64,000 nucleotides of DNA from Oceanospirillum beijerinckii DSM 7166 (lineage in GTDB: Bacteria > Pseudomonadota > Gammaproteobacteria > Pseudomonadales > Halomonadaceae): positions 120,216 through 184,215 of the forward strand of contig NZ_AULT01000008.1 in the NCBI RefSeq assembly GCF_000422425.1, written 5' to 3'. Shown here piece by piece: positions 55,757 to 64,000 of the stretch. The position numbers were made by a program, and so were the translations under genes. How positions within the stretch are numbered: position 1 is the first letter of the stretch; each line of letters starts with the position of its first letter. The notes under the pieces are model-generated. The model saw nothing but the letters and a program-made list of their open reading frames with translations, did not search any database and was not told the origin of the DNA.

Positions 55757-56641
55757 TTAGGATAAAACTCCGCCTTGCTGGCGCCACTGGTGTGGCTTAT
55801 ATGTACCCAGGATACGAATATCCTGGGCAAAAAAGGCCAGCTCCTCCAGAGCGTTGATCATACCAGGCTCTGATTGGTGAGCCTCCACATCCATATAAAA
55901 AGAGGTGGCCTGGAAGCTGCCGGTATCCATATAACTTTCCAGTTTCACCATATTAATGCCGTTAGTAGCAAAGCCTCCCATTGCTTTATATAGTGCAGCA
56001 GGCAGGTTGCGTACCCGGAACATCAGAGAGGTCAGATACTGTTGACCCTGGTGGTAATCGGGTAGTTCGGCCTCCCGTGATAAGACAATAAATCGGGTGG
56101 TGTTACCATCATGATCCTGAAAATTCTCGCGCAGAATCTCCATATCATACAACTCTGCAGCCAGTGAAGAGGCGATAGCCGCCCGGCTTTTGTCCTGTAA
56201 CTGCATGATTTCATGGGCGGCTCCGGCGGTATCGGATTTTACATCCGTTTCCAGGCCCAATTTCATAATATTGTTATCACACTGTGCTAAAGCTTGTGGG
56301 TGGGAGCAGGCTGTACGGATATCAGCCAGGGTACTGCCCTTCAATCCGATCAGGCAGTGATTAATACTTTCAAAATGCTCGCCAATAATGGAAAGATGGG
56401 TTTTGGGTAGCTGTCGATAGATCTCTTCAACCCGGCCTGCGGTCGAGTTTTCAATAGGAATCATTGCCAGCCCTGCCTGACCTCTTTCAACCATCTGCAT
56501 CGCCTCGGTAAAGGTTCCACAAGGCACTGGGTTTAAGTGTGGTCGTGCTTTGCGGCAAGCCAGATGGGAATAGGCGCCATGATGGCCTTGAAAAGCGATG
56601 ATCTGCTCGGGGTTAGCAGAGGAAATGTTGATCTCTGACAC
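55757..56641 (-). CDS. pheA: Prephenate dehydratase (monofunctional, PDT-ACT)
   Basis: 294 residues. The PDT domain (about 12-190) has IAFQGHHGAYSHLACRKA, AMIPIENSTAGRVEEIY, and the catalytic TRF in NTTRFIVLSR. The ACT domain (about 205-285) binds phenylalanine for feedback; its signature reads MVKLESYMDTGSFQATSFYMDVEAH. It converts prephenate to phenylpyruvate. Gammaproteobacterial PheA is usually fused to chorismate mutase; here that domain is absent, and the LESY form of the ACT motif is the one common in alphaproteobacteria (from memory). Confidence 0.95.
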   Translation of the reverse strand: MSEINISSANPEQIIAFQGHHGAYSHLACRKARPHLNPVPCGTFTEAMQMVERGQAGLAMIPIENSTAGRVEEIYRQLPKTHLSIIGEHFESINHCLIGLKGSTLADIRTACSHPQALAQCDNNIMKLGLETDVKSDTAGAAHEIMQLQDKSRAAIASSLAAELYDMEILRENFQDHDGNTTRFIVLSREAELPDYHQGQQYLTSLMFRVRNLPAALYKAMGGFATNGINMVKLESYMDTGSFQATSFYMDVEAHQSEPGMINALEELAFFAQDIRILGTYKPHQWRQQGGVLS

Positions 56642-56865
56642 GGAAATTGTCCTATTAAGGCCTTAGGTTACATCAGGCATACAAACTGAAGTGTATTAGT
56701 ACTTCTTTTTATGCTGTTCTTGGATAAGAATACCTGAACTTTAAAGATACATAATAAATAAATGTAAAAATACCGGTGACTTTTTGACCAGAAGGGTCTA
56801 AAACAAATATCGGTAATAACTAAAAAAATTGCGCTAAATCAAGAAATAATTAGGCGGAGAAAAAA

Positions 56866-58488
56866 ATGAGTCAGTCTTCCCCAGGAACCTCGATACAAAC
56901 CAAAATTACGGTTGCTTTACTCCTGGTGTTTGTTCTTGTTCTCGTTGTCTCCATGGTATTCAGTGTGCGTAATGAGCGCGCAATGGTTGAGGAGGTGATC
57001 CTGCAGCATACCCAAGATACTGCAGATTCCTATTTTGACGCTGTGAATATCATGATGATTACCGGGACTTTGGCAAACCGAGATATCTTACGCAAGAAAG
57101 TGATGAGCCAGCCTGATGTGGTGGATGCCCGTATTATCCGGGGTGAAGAGATCAATAAAGTGTTCGGTCCTGGACGGGAAGAGGAGAAGGTCAGGGATGA
57201 TTTGGACCGTCGGGCGTTGAGTGGTGAAAAGATCACAGAGATCACCGATGAAGATAGCGGCCGTGTGCTGACTGTACTAAATCCAGTACGGGCCAGTAAG
57301 GATTATCGTGGTACGGACTGTCTGATGTGTCATATGGTGCCGGAAGGTACTGTACTGGGAGCAGTGAGGGTGAGCTATTCCCTGGCGACATTGGATAATC
57401 ACATCAGTGCCAACTTATGGCGTTTGGGGGCTACTCAAATGTTGCTGTTTGTTGCTGGCTTCTTTGTGATTCTCTACCTTCTGCGTCGGTTGATTGTCAG
57501 TCCGCTGAAGAGTGTACGTGAGGTATTGGTGCAAGTTGAACGTAACTCTGATCTGTCTGCAGAAGTCAAAGATATTAAGAGTAATGATGAGATCGGTGCT
57601 GTTGCGTCAGCATTAAATAATATGCTGGGCCGCTTTCGTGGCAGTATGCAGCAAGTCTCTGGTATGACTCACCAGTTAAAAAGTGCAGCATTAAGTATCT
57701 CTGATGTCGCGGAGAGTACGGTGTCAGCAGTGGATAGTCAGCAAAGAGGAACCGATACTGTAGTCTCGGCGATGCAGCAGGTAGAAACGAATGCTCATGA
57801 AGTCAAGTCTTATGCGGAAAGCGCTTCAGAAGCGTCTTCCAGTGCGGATCGTCAGGCTCAACTGGGTACGAAAATGACTGAGTCTGCTATTCAGGCAATC
57901 AGTCGTTTGACCGGTGAGATCGAGCAAGCATCCCGTGTGATCTCAAAAGTGGGGGGGTACAGCACTGAAGTAGGTACAGTCCTGGACGTCATTACCTCGA
58001 TTGCTGAGCAGACCAATCTATTAGCTTTGAACGCTGCTATTGAGGCGGCTCGTGCTGGTGAAGCGGGTCGTGGTTTTGCGGTAGTTGCTGATGAAGTCCG
58101 TTCGCTGGCCAATCGTACTCATGAGTCGACTCTTGAGGTTCATAAAACCATCGAACAACTGCAGCAGGAAGTGGCTGAGGCGATCCAGGTGATGGAAGGG
58201 GCTCAGCAGAGTACCCAATCCAGTGTGGAGGAGGTTGAAAAGGTATCTGAGGCACTGCAGGAAATAGCTGAGGCCGTGTCGGGCATTAATACTTTGAACA
58301 GTCAGATGACAATTTCTGCGCAACAACAGGAGCAAGCTTCTGCTGAAGTAAATCGTAGTGTGCAAGAGATAGGTGCCATTGCGGAGCAAACGTCAAAAGA
58401 AGCCGGGCAGGGTGTTAAGGTCAGTGAAACACTTCTGGATCTAGCGGTGCAGTTGGAGAAAATGGTAGATCAATTCCGCCTGAAGTAG
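56866..58488 (+). CDS. Methyl-accepting chemotaxis protein 3 with a c-type heme site
   Basis: 540 residues. TM1 spans 13-33 and TM2 about 190-207, leaving a small periplasmic sensor of about 155 residues. Near its end is a CxxCH heme-attachment motif (Cys152, Cys155, His156; [18 protein letters not shown]). HAMP (208-262) and a signalling domain with [22 protein letters not shown] follow. Covalent heme in the periplasm suggests sensing of redox state, oxygen or NO, as for the heme chemoreceptors of Geobacter. A strong GGCGGAG site is less usual in form but adequate. Single gene, no neighbouring che genes. Confidence 0.93.
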   Translation: MSQSSPGTSIQTKITVALLLVFVLVLVVSMVFSVRNERAMVEEVILQHTQDTADSYFDAVNIMMITGTLANRDILRKKVMSQPDVVDARIIRGEEINKVFGPGREEEKVRDDLDRRALSGEKITEITDEDSGRVLTVLNPVRASKDYRGTDCLMCHMVPEGTVLGAVRVSYSLATLDNHISANLWRLGATQMLLFVAGFFVILYLLRRLIVSPLKSVREVLVQVERNSDLSAEVKDIKSNDEIGAVASALNNMLGRFRGSMQQVSGMTHQLKSAALSISDVAESTVSAVDSQQRGTDTVVSAMQQVETNAHEVKSYAESASEASSSADRQAQLGTKMTESAIQAISRLTGEIEQASRVISKVGGYSTEVGTVLDVITSIAEQTNLLALNAAIEAARAGEAGRGFAVVADEVRSLANRTHESTLEVHKTIEQLQQEVAEAIQVMEGAQQSTQSSVEEVEKVSEALQEIAEAVSGINTLNSQMTISAQQQEQASAEVNRSVQEIGAIAEQTSKEAGQGVKVSETLLDLAVQLEKMVDQFRLK

Positions 58489-58614
58489 ACGGTACTCAAC
58501 TCTGAAATAAAACAGCGGCTGCTTTACTGTCATAAAGTGGCCGCTTTTGTGGTTGCATTTCTTCGTTGCAGCTTTTTGTGGTTATGCTGTCATTGGTCTT
58601 ATGGCATCAGGCAT

Positions 58615-59424
58615 TTAGTTCTGCATCTCGTTGTTTTCCATTGCCGCCAGCTTTTTTTTGCCCGGCTTAATATCTCTTGCTTTAATTACACCGGGGCCAC
58701 CGCCCGCGCGTTTTGTGCGTACTATAACCCGGCGAGAAGGTTTCTTAACTTGAGCTTCTTCACTTTGATCCGGTTGGGCTTCAGGGTATTTGGTTCGGTC
58801 AATCTCATTGCCTACCAGAAAGTCTGCACAGGCATATAGGTCAGAAGAGATAAAACGGAATACATCCATACCGCCAAATTGCTGATACAGCCGCTTTTTA
58901 TAAGAACTGTAGTGTTTGGCAATAGTATTGGGTAGTTGCTCAGCGAATAAGATATTTGATGAATTAATACCGTTACCCTGTAAGCCACACTTTGGTGCCT
59001 GGATGAACATCAGCTCAATCGGCAGACCGTCAAAGGTTTTTTGAGCACCATTGTGCTTACTGAGTATTTTGTCTGTATTTTTAACCAGGTTATCCCGAAT
59101 TGCTTTGCTGATATGTTTGTATAGCTCAGTGGGGTTTTCTAATGGAATGTCTCGGCCTTTAACGCTGCGGGACCATTCTCCACGATAATTCACTTCAATC
59201 TTGCCATATAGAGTACGGCTATTGATCGGGGTCAGGCCATAGGTGTGTAATACAGCATGATCCACGGTAATTTGACGGTCGTATACATCCACCTGAAGGT
59301 TGTTGGTGATGATGATGTCAGCGCTGTCTTCAAAAGCCTTTCTGAGTCGACTGGCTGCGTCGGCGCAGTTTTCCTCGGCTAGGCTATCTGATTCTGGTCG
59401 AAACTTATACTCGGATAAAATCAT
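58615..59424 (-). CDS. NERD-like domain protein (nuclease-related, active site altered)
   Basis: 269 residues. Residues 15-130 resemble a NERD nuclease-related domain: a leading helix, IITNNLQVDVYDRQITVDHAVLHTYGL (the iDhvvv strand with Asp55), a GKIEVNYRGEW strand-turn, and PLENPTELYKHISKAIRDNL (the nPl-Q helix). Where NERD proteins have the catalytic ExK (viEvK), this one reads INSR, so nuclease activity is doubtful. The C-terminal 60 residues are basic and disordered-looking. It diverges from parC. The assignment rests on motif reading and is tentative. Confidence 0.55.
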   Translation of the reverse strand: MILSEYKFRPESDSLAEENCADAASRLRKAFEDSADIIITNNLQVDVYDRQITVDHAVLHTYGLTPINSRTLYGKIEVNYRGEWSRSVKGRDIPLENPTELYKHISKAIRDNLVKNTDKILSKHNGAQKTFDGLPIELMFIQAPKCGLQGNGINSSNILFAEQLPNTIAKHYSSYKKRLYQQFGGMDVFRFISSDLYACADFLVGNEIDRTKYPEAQPDQSEEAQVKKPSRRVIVRTKRAGGGPGVIKARDIKPGKKKLAAMENNEMQN

Positions 59425-59610
59425 GGTGATGGACTCAAATAACGTTATTACAGTGATTATAGTCAGATAGGTATTGGCTTGAGTAGTGGAAGTTTATCGA
59501 CTGTTTTGGTGTTTTCTAAACACAGGGCTGGAAAAGATGCTGTAAAGATAAACAGATGTTAGACTGCTGCAAAATTTATTATTGATAAGATAACGGACAG
59601 ATCCGAGCCG

Positions 59611-61866
59611 ATGAGTGCACAAATCAATCATGAAGGTGTTGAGCAGATATCACTGAAGCAATACACCGAGAAAGCCTATCTGGATTATTCCATGTGCGTT
59701 ATTTTGGACCGGGCACTGCCTCATATTGGCGACGGTCTGAAACCGGTGCAGCGACGAATCGTCTATGCCATGTCGGAACTGGGATTAAAAGCCAGTGCTA
59801 AACATAAGAAGTCGGCCAGAACCGTGGGTGATGTACTGGGTAAGTTTCACCCTCATGGTGACAGTGCCTGTTATGAAGCTATGGTGTTGATGGCGCAGCC
59901 ATTCTCTTATCGCTATCCGTTGATTGACGGACAGGGTAATTGGGGCTCTCCAGACGATCCTAAATCCTTTGCTGCCATGCGTTATACCGAAGCTAAGCTG
60001 GCGAAATTCTCTGAGCTGTTATTGGCGGAGCTGGGGCAGGGCACGGTGGATTGGTTGCCTAACTTTGATGGTACGCTGTCGGAACCGGCTGTCCTGCCTT
60101 CCCGTGTGCCTCACATATTACTGAATGGCTCTACTGGTATTGCTGTGGGCATGGCGACGGATATCCCACCTCATAATCTTCAAGAAGTGACTCAGGCCTG
60201 TATTCATCTGTTGAATCACCCTGAAGCGGGTACTGCCGACCTGATGCGCTTTGTGAAAGCGCCGGATTACCCAACCGATGCGGAAATCATTACACCAAGT
60301 GATGAGATCGAAAAGATCTATCAGACCGGTCGTGGTGGTGTCCGTATGCGTGCGGTGTATCAGATTGAAGACGGTGATGTGGTGATTACTGCTCTGCCTC
60401 ATCAGGTTTCCGGTGCCAAAATTCTGGAACAGATTGCCGCGCAGATGCAAGCGAAAAAGTTACCCATGGTGGTGGATCTGCGTGATGAATCGAACCATGA
60501 AAATCCAACTCGATTGGTGATCGTGCCTCGTTCTAACCGTGTGGATATTGAGGCCATGATGGCGCATCTGTTTGCCACCACGGATCTGGAAAAGAGTTAT
60601 CGCGTTAACCTGAATATGATAGGCACCGATGGCCGCCCTCAGGTTAAAGGTCTGGTACAGATTCTGAATGAGTGGCTGAGTTTCCGTCGTGATACGGTGA
60701 CCCGCCGCTTAGAATATCGTCTGCAGAAAGTAGCAGACCGTCTGCATATCCTGGCCGGTTTGTTGATCGCTTATCTTAATATCGACGAAGTGATTGAGAT
60801 TATTCGTACAGAAGATGAGCCTAAACAGGCGCTGATTCAGCGTTTTGATCTCAGTGAGCGCCAGTCCGAAGCGATTTTGGATCTGAAGCTGCGTCAGTTA
60901 GCCAAATTGGAAGAGGTTAAGATCCGTGGCGAACAGGATGAGCTGGAAGAAGAGCGTAAGAAGCTGGAGCACCTTCTGTCCTCTGATAAGGCGCTGAGTC
61001 AGCTAATTGAAGATGAGCTGACGGATGATGCAGCCAAGTTTGGTGATATTCGTCGTTCTCCTATTGTTCGGCGTGGTGAAGCAAAAGCGCTGGATGAAAC
61101 GGCTCTGGTGAGTTCTGATCCAGTAACGATTGTGCTGTCTAAGCAAGGCTGGGTGCGCTCAGCCAAAGGTCATGATATCGATCCTGAAGGCCTGAGCTAC
61201 AAGTCAGGTGATGGTTATCATCTGATGTGCCGTGGTCGTTCCAATCAGCAAGTGGTGTTTGTCGATAGTAGTGGGCGTAGCTACTCTCTACCTGCTCATA
61301 CTTTGCCTTCGGCTCGTGGTCAGGGCGAACCGCTAACCGGGCGTATTAATCCACCATCCGGTGCTACCTTCCAGGGGCTGGTGGTTGCAGAAGAGAAGCA
61401 ACGCTTCCTGATGGCCAGTGATGCCGGTTATGGTTTTGTGGTGGACTCATCCGATATGCTGGCGACGAAAAAGGCCGGTAAAGCTCTGCTGGCCGTACCT
61501 AAGGGTTGCGAAGTATTACCACCAACCGTGATTCCGGCTAACGATGAGGGGGCTAAAGTAGCGGTCGTTTCGACGGAAGGTCGTCTACTGGTGTTTAAGC
61601 TGGAGCAGTTGCCGGTACTGAGTAAAGGCAAAGGTAATAAGATGATTGATATTCCGACGGCTAAGTCGGCGGGGCGTGAAGAGTTTGTCCGTGATTTGGT
61701 GGTATTGGCCAAGGATGAAGCCTTGACTATCTACGCCGGTAAACGTCACTTGGTACTGAAAGCTTCAGATTTGGAGCACTATCAGGGTGAAAGAGGTCGC
61801 CGTGGTAATAAGCTGCCGCGTGGTTTCCAGAAAGTGGATGCTATCTCCGTAAAGGATGAAGAGTAA
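59611..61866 (+). CDS. parC: DNA topoisomerase IV subunit A
   Basis: 751 residues. The breakage-reunion domain begins [37 protein letters not shown]. The catalytic tyrosine is Tyr125 in [11 protein letters not shown]. The quinolone-determining region reads [15 protein letters not shown], with Ser and Glu at the positions equivalent to E. coli Ser80 and Glu84, the susceptible form. The C-terminal beta-pinwheel follows (about 500-740). It decatenates sister chromosomes with ParE, which is not adjacent. Confidence 0.97.
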   Translation: MSAQINHEGVEQISLKQYTEKAYLDYSMCVILDRALPHIGDGLKPVQRRIVYAMSELGLKASAKHKKSARTVGDVLGKFHPHGDSACYEAMVLMAQPFSYRYPLIDGQGNWGSPDDPKSFAAMRYTEAKLAKFSELLLAELGQGTVDWLPNFDGTLSEPAVLPSRVPHILLNGSTGIAVGMATDIPPHNLQEVTQACIHLLNHPEAGTADLMRFVKAPDYPTDAEIITPSDEIEKIYQTGRGGVRMRAVYQIEDGDVVITALPHQVSGAKILEQIAAQMQAKKLPMVVDLRDESNHENPTRLVIVPRSNRVDIEAMMAHLFATTDLEKSYRVNLNMIGTDGRPQVKGLVQILNEWLSFRRDTVTRRLEYRLQKVADRLHILAGLLIAYLNIDEVIEIIRTEDEPKQALIQRFDLSERQSEAILDLKLRQLAKLEEVKIRGEQDELEEERKKLEHLLSSDKALSQLIEDELTDDAAKFGDIRRSPIVRRGEAKALDETALVSSDPVTIVLSKQGWVRSAKGHDIDPEGLSYKSGDGYHLMCRGRSNQQVVFVDSSGRSYSLPAHTLPSARGQGEPLTGRINPPSGATFQGLVVAEEKQRFLMASDAGYGFVVDSSDMLATKKAGKALLAVPKGCEVLPPTVIPANDEGAKVAVVSTEGRLLVFKLEQLPVLSKGKGNKMIDIPTAKSAGREEFVRDLVVLAKDEALTIYAGKRHLVLKASDLEHYQGERGRRGNKLPRGFQKVDAISVKDEE

Positions 61867-62195
61867 ATCTACAGGTGGTGTCGAGCTGATCAAGTCGTCA
61901 ATTAAGTAGGGCAGTAATTGTGTCTCTTGATCCTATCAATCGGCATCATTAAACAAAAACGGATCAAGTCACGCTGAGTGAAATCGGCCTATTAAGGTTG
62001 TTCGCCATATAGCGTGGCTTTGTCTATCAAATTTGCTCTTAGTTTATGCTGCTACAAAGCTGCGTTATCAAAACGCAATGTCATCGCTTTTTCATTATCA
62101 ACGCGTTATCTTGCCCCCCTCATTAAGCGCTGCTCTGGTATACTGAGCGCTCTCTTTTAACCTCAATTAGCTCATAAGGCGTAACAGGCAGGCAC
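61867..62195 (+). promoter_or_regulatory. parC-serB intergenic region with palindromic motifs
   Basis: No gene is seen. GCGTTATCAAAACGC (about 62071-62085) is palindromic, and TCAACGCGTTATC (about 62098-62110) repeats its CGTTATC element. TATACT (62139-62144) near the serB start is the probable -10 and is flanked by two AGCGCT copies. An operator is possible. Confidence 0.4.
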
Positions 62196-63407
62196 ATGAA
62201 AGAAGTCATCCTGATTAATATTTCTGGTGTTGATAAACCGGGTTTAACCTCATCCATTACAGAGATTCTGGCTGGTTATGGGGTTAATATTCTCGATATC
62301 GGTCAGGCGGTTATTCACGATACTCTGTCCTTAGGTATTTTGATTCACATTCCTGAGGAAGCGGAGTCTTCTCCTGTATTGCGTGATGTACTGTTTAAAG
62401 CACACGAGCTGGGTGTGAATATTCGTTTTACCCCTGTGGATGAAGAGAGCTATGAACACTGGGTTGAAGGTCAGGGCAAAAACCGCTTTATCGTAACGCT
62501 GTTAGCACGCCGTATTACCGCAGAGCATATTGCCAAGGTAACAGGTGTTGTAGCCAGTCACGATCTGAACATTGATCGTATCAATCGCCTGTCAGGTCGT
62601 ATTCCACTACGTCAGCTCTCTGAGCAAGGCCGTTCCTGCGTGGAGTTTTCTGTGCGTGGTAATCCAGAGAATCTGGATCAGATTCGTGAGCAGTTCCTGA
62701 GTCTGGCTAATGAGCTGGCTGTGGATATCTCATTCCAGGTGGATGATGTGTTCCGTCGTAACCGCCGCTTGGTGGTATTCGATATGGATTCTACGTTGAT
62801 TGAAGCGGAAGTAATCGATGAGCTGGCTAAAGCGGCAGGTGTCGGTGAGCAGGTGGCTGAGATCACTGAAAGTGCCATGCGCGGAGAGATTGATTTCACC
62901 GAGAGCTTTAAGCGTCGAGTTGCACTGTTGAAAGGTCTGGATGAATCTGTATTAAGCGGTATCGCTGACAACTTGCCTGTAACTGAAGGGGCTGAGAAGC
63001 TTATTTCGACCTTGAACGCGCTGGGTTATACCACAGCAATTTTGTCCGGTGGTTTCACATACTTTGGTCATTACCTGCAGAAGAAGCTGGGCATCGACTA
63101 TGTGCATGCTAATGAGTTGGAAATTGAAGATGGCAAGGTCACCGGCAACGTGACAGGGGTCGTAGTTGACGGTGAGCGTAAGAAAGAGCTGTTAAAGCAA
63201 ATAGCTGAACAAGAGGGTGTGCGCCTTGAGCAAACCATCGCGGTCGGTGACGGTGCAAATGATCTGCCGATGCTGGGTACTGCAGGCCTGGGTATTGCTT
63301 TCCGTGCCAAGCCAATCGTAAAAGAGAGCGCAGAGCATTCTCTGTCTACTCTGGGGCTGGATGCTATTCTCTATCTGATTGGCTATAGTGACCGTGATCT
63401 GGACTAA
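62196..63407 (+). CDS. serB: Phosphoserine phosphatase SerB
   Basis: 403 residues. Two N-terminal ACT-like domains (EVILINISGVDKPGLTSSITEIL; NRFIVTLLARRITAEHIAKV) precede a HAD phosphatase: motif I FDMDSTLIEAEVIDEL, motif II SGGF, and motif III/IV VGDGANDLPML. It performs the last step of serine synthesis. The two-ACT form is common in Pseudomonas and relatives. It is followed by a hairpin. Confidence 0.98.
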   Translation: MKEVILINISGVDKPGLTSSITEILAGYGVNILDIGQAVIHDTLSLGILIHIPEEAESSPVLRDVLFKAHELGVNIRFTPVDEESYEHWVEGQGKNRFIVTLLARRITAEHIAKVTGVVASHDLNIDRINRLSGRIPLRQLSEQGRSCVEFSVRGNPENLDQIREQFLSLANELAVDISFQVDDVFRRNRRLVVFDMDSTLIEAEVIDELAKAAGVGEQVAEITESAMRGEIDFTESFKRRVALLKGLDESVLSGIADNLPVTEGAEKLISTLNALGYTTAILSGGFTYFGHYLQKKLGIDYVHANELEIEDGKVTGNVTGVVVDGERKKELLKQIAEQEGVRLEQTIAVGDGANDLPMLGTAGLGIAFRAKPIVKESAEHSLSTLGLDAILYLIGYSDRDLD

Positions 63408-63462
63408 GGCTGGCAGAAGCAAAATTAAGAACAGTTTTGCTGCTTAGTCCAATGCTTGACTT

Positions 63463-63489
63463 ATAACGCCGGCACATTGTCGGCGTTAT
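63463..63489 (+). terminator. Hairpin after serB
   Basis: ATAACGCCG pairs perfectly with CGGCGTTAT around a 9-base loop. No T-run follows, so termination is less certain. Confidence 0.65.
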
Positions 63490-63649
63490 GCCTTCTGACT
63501 TAAGAATGCTTCCATACTTTAACGCTGCCTTCTTTCAGTATTGCCCTTTAATAGCTTACAGCGCTGTCGGGTGTTGCCTGTATATCTGAAGTTATATTGC
63601 CTCTTTTCCTGAGCAACCTTGTTATGTAAGGGAGCTTATTTTCAATGAT

Positions 63650-63712
63650 TCTGAAACTTTTTTACAAAAAAGTGAAAATAGGGGTTGTGCTTTGGTCTTC
63701 CGTGCGTATAAT
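63650..63712 (+). promoter_or_regulatory. rRNA operon promoter, upstream (P1-like)
   Basis: TTGTGC (63685-63690), a 16-base spacer and a perfect TATAAT (63707-63712) are followed by ACGCCCTCG, a GC-rich discriminator. Just upstream are A/T tracts (63656-63673, ACTTTTTT-AC-AAAAAAGT) like an UP element. Confidence 0.8.
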
Positions 63713-63824
63713 ACGCCCTCGCTGTCACGGGGTAAGACCTCAAACAGCACCGCAACAGTCTGATTTTTCAAAAGTTTTTAACCGTTTTGAAAAAGACAAT
63801 TTGAAAATAAATTTCAAATCACTG

Positions 63825-63852
63825 TTGACAAGAGGTTTGAATGCTGTAGAAT
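63825..63852 (+). promoter_or_regulatory. rRNA operon promoter, downstream (P2-like)
   Basis: A perfect TTGACA (63825-63830), a 16-base spacer and TAGAAT (63847-63852), with an AT-rich upstream flank (AATTTGAAAATAAATTTC) and a GC-rich discriminator. Confidence 0.85.
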
Positions 63853-63884
63853 GCATCGCCTCGGTTGAGCAAGTTAAGCGCTTG

Positions 63885-64000
63885 TCTCAACAAGCTCTTT
63901 AAAAATTTAGTCAGATAATTCGTGTGGGTGCTTGTCGGGATGATCTTGGAAAAGTCACAAGATTATCAAGAACAAGCAACTCGGAATTCATTTTTGTGTT
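63885..64000 (+). ncRNA. 16S rRNA leader with boxA antitermination site
   Basis: GCTCTTTAAAAA (63894-63905) matches the boxA element of gammaproteobacterial rRNA leaders, followed by the characteristic TTTAGTCAGATAATTCGTGTGGGTGC. The 16S gene must begin shortly after the window ends; none of it is visible. Confidence 0.85.

Noticed and set aside
63645..63902. 85-codon open frame near the right edge
   Set aside because: It overlaps the two rRNA promoters and the boxA leader; it has no recognisable protein features and is best read as regulatory DNA.

Overview
The window looks like chromosomal DNA of a marine gammaproteobacterium, most likely of the Oceanospirillales (Amphritea/Neptunomonas/Marinobacterium-like). 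This is inferred from gene content and order: tRNA-Leu(CAG)-rnr-rlmB-rpsF-rpsR-DUF2232-rplI-dnaB, a suf operon headed by an Rrf2 regulator, the prkA-yeaH-spoVR stress operon, a PHA synthase gene, several chemoreceptors, a Na+/proline symporter, and a ribosomal RNA promoter region at the right edge. Nearly all genes are intact. The only sign of a mobile element is a short IS200/IS605-like right-end remnant near 2.0 kb. I saw no prophage, integron, CRISPR array or obvious genomic island.

Layout. 0-5.8 kb: an MFS transporter cut by the left edge with its LysR regulator and palindromic operators, an IS remnant, a PepSY membrane protein, and a PHA synthase with a small membrane protein. 6-8.1 kb: chemoreceptor 1 and a strong terminator. 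8.4-15.2 kb: Fe-S assembly operon (Rrf2 regulator, sufB, sufC, sufD, sufS, sufT) and a Rieske ferredoxin. 15.4-25.7 kb: chemoreceptor 2 with a complete amino-acid-binding signature, an EAL-HDOD protein, UspB-like and DUF2383 proteins, a DUF3549 protein, an AT-rich intergenic region with several DnaA boxes, a YegS-type lipid kinase, a ComFB protein and a KefB/C-type antiporter. 25.8-34.1 kb: YqcC, YjbQ, a TetR regulator, an orphan JetD-like (DUF2220) protein, a two-component pair whose HD-GYP output domain is degenerate, a zinc-ribbon membrane protein and an HDOD protein. 34.4-42.9 kb: putP with an AraC regulator, and prkA-yeaH-spoVR. 42.9-47.3 kb: a HiPIP, a cytochrome c, an unknown exported protein, a beta-CASP metallo-beta-lactamase and a secreted nuclease. 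47.4-55.6 kb: tRNA-Leu, rnr, rlmB, the S6/S18/L9 operon and dnaB. 55.7-64 kb: pheA, chemoreceptor 3 with a CxxCH heme site, a NERD-like protein, parC, serB, and the promoters and leader of an rRNA operon whose 16S gene lies beyond the edge.

Themes: motility and signalling (three MCPs, a two-component pair, two HDOD proteins, an EAL-like domain, ComFB), redox and Fe-S biology (suf, Rieske, HiPIP, cytochrome c, heme MCP), stationary-phase and stress functions (PHA synthase, PrkA/YeaH/SpoVR, UspB, DUF2383), and core information processing. The items I would look at first are the orphan wHTH-Toprim JetD-like gene (27.6 kb), the DnaA-box cluster (21.9-22.2 kb), the c-heme chemoreceptor (56.9 kb), the degenerate HD-GYP regulator (29.0 kb) and the structured intergenic regions.
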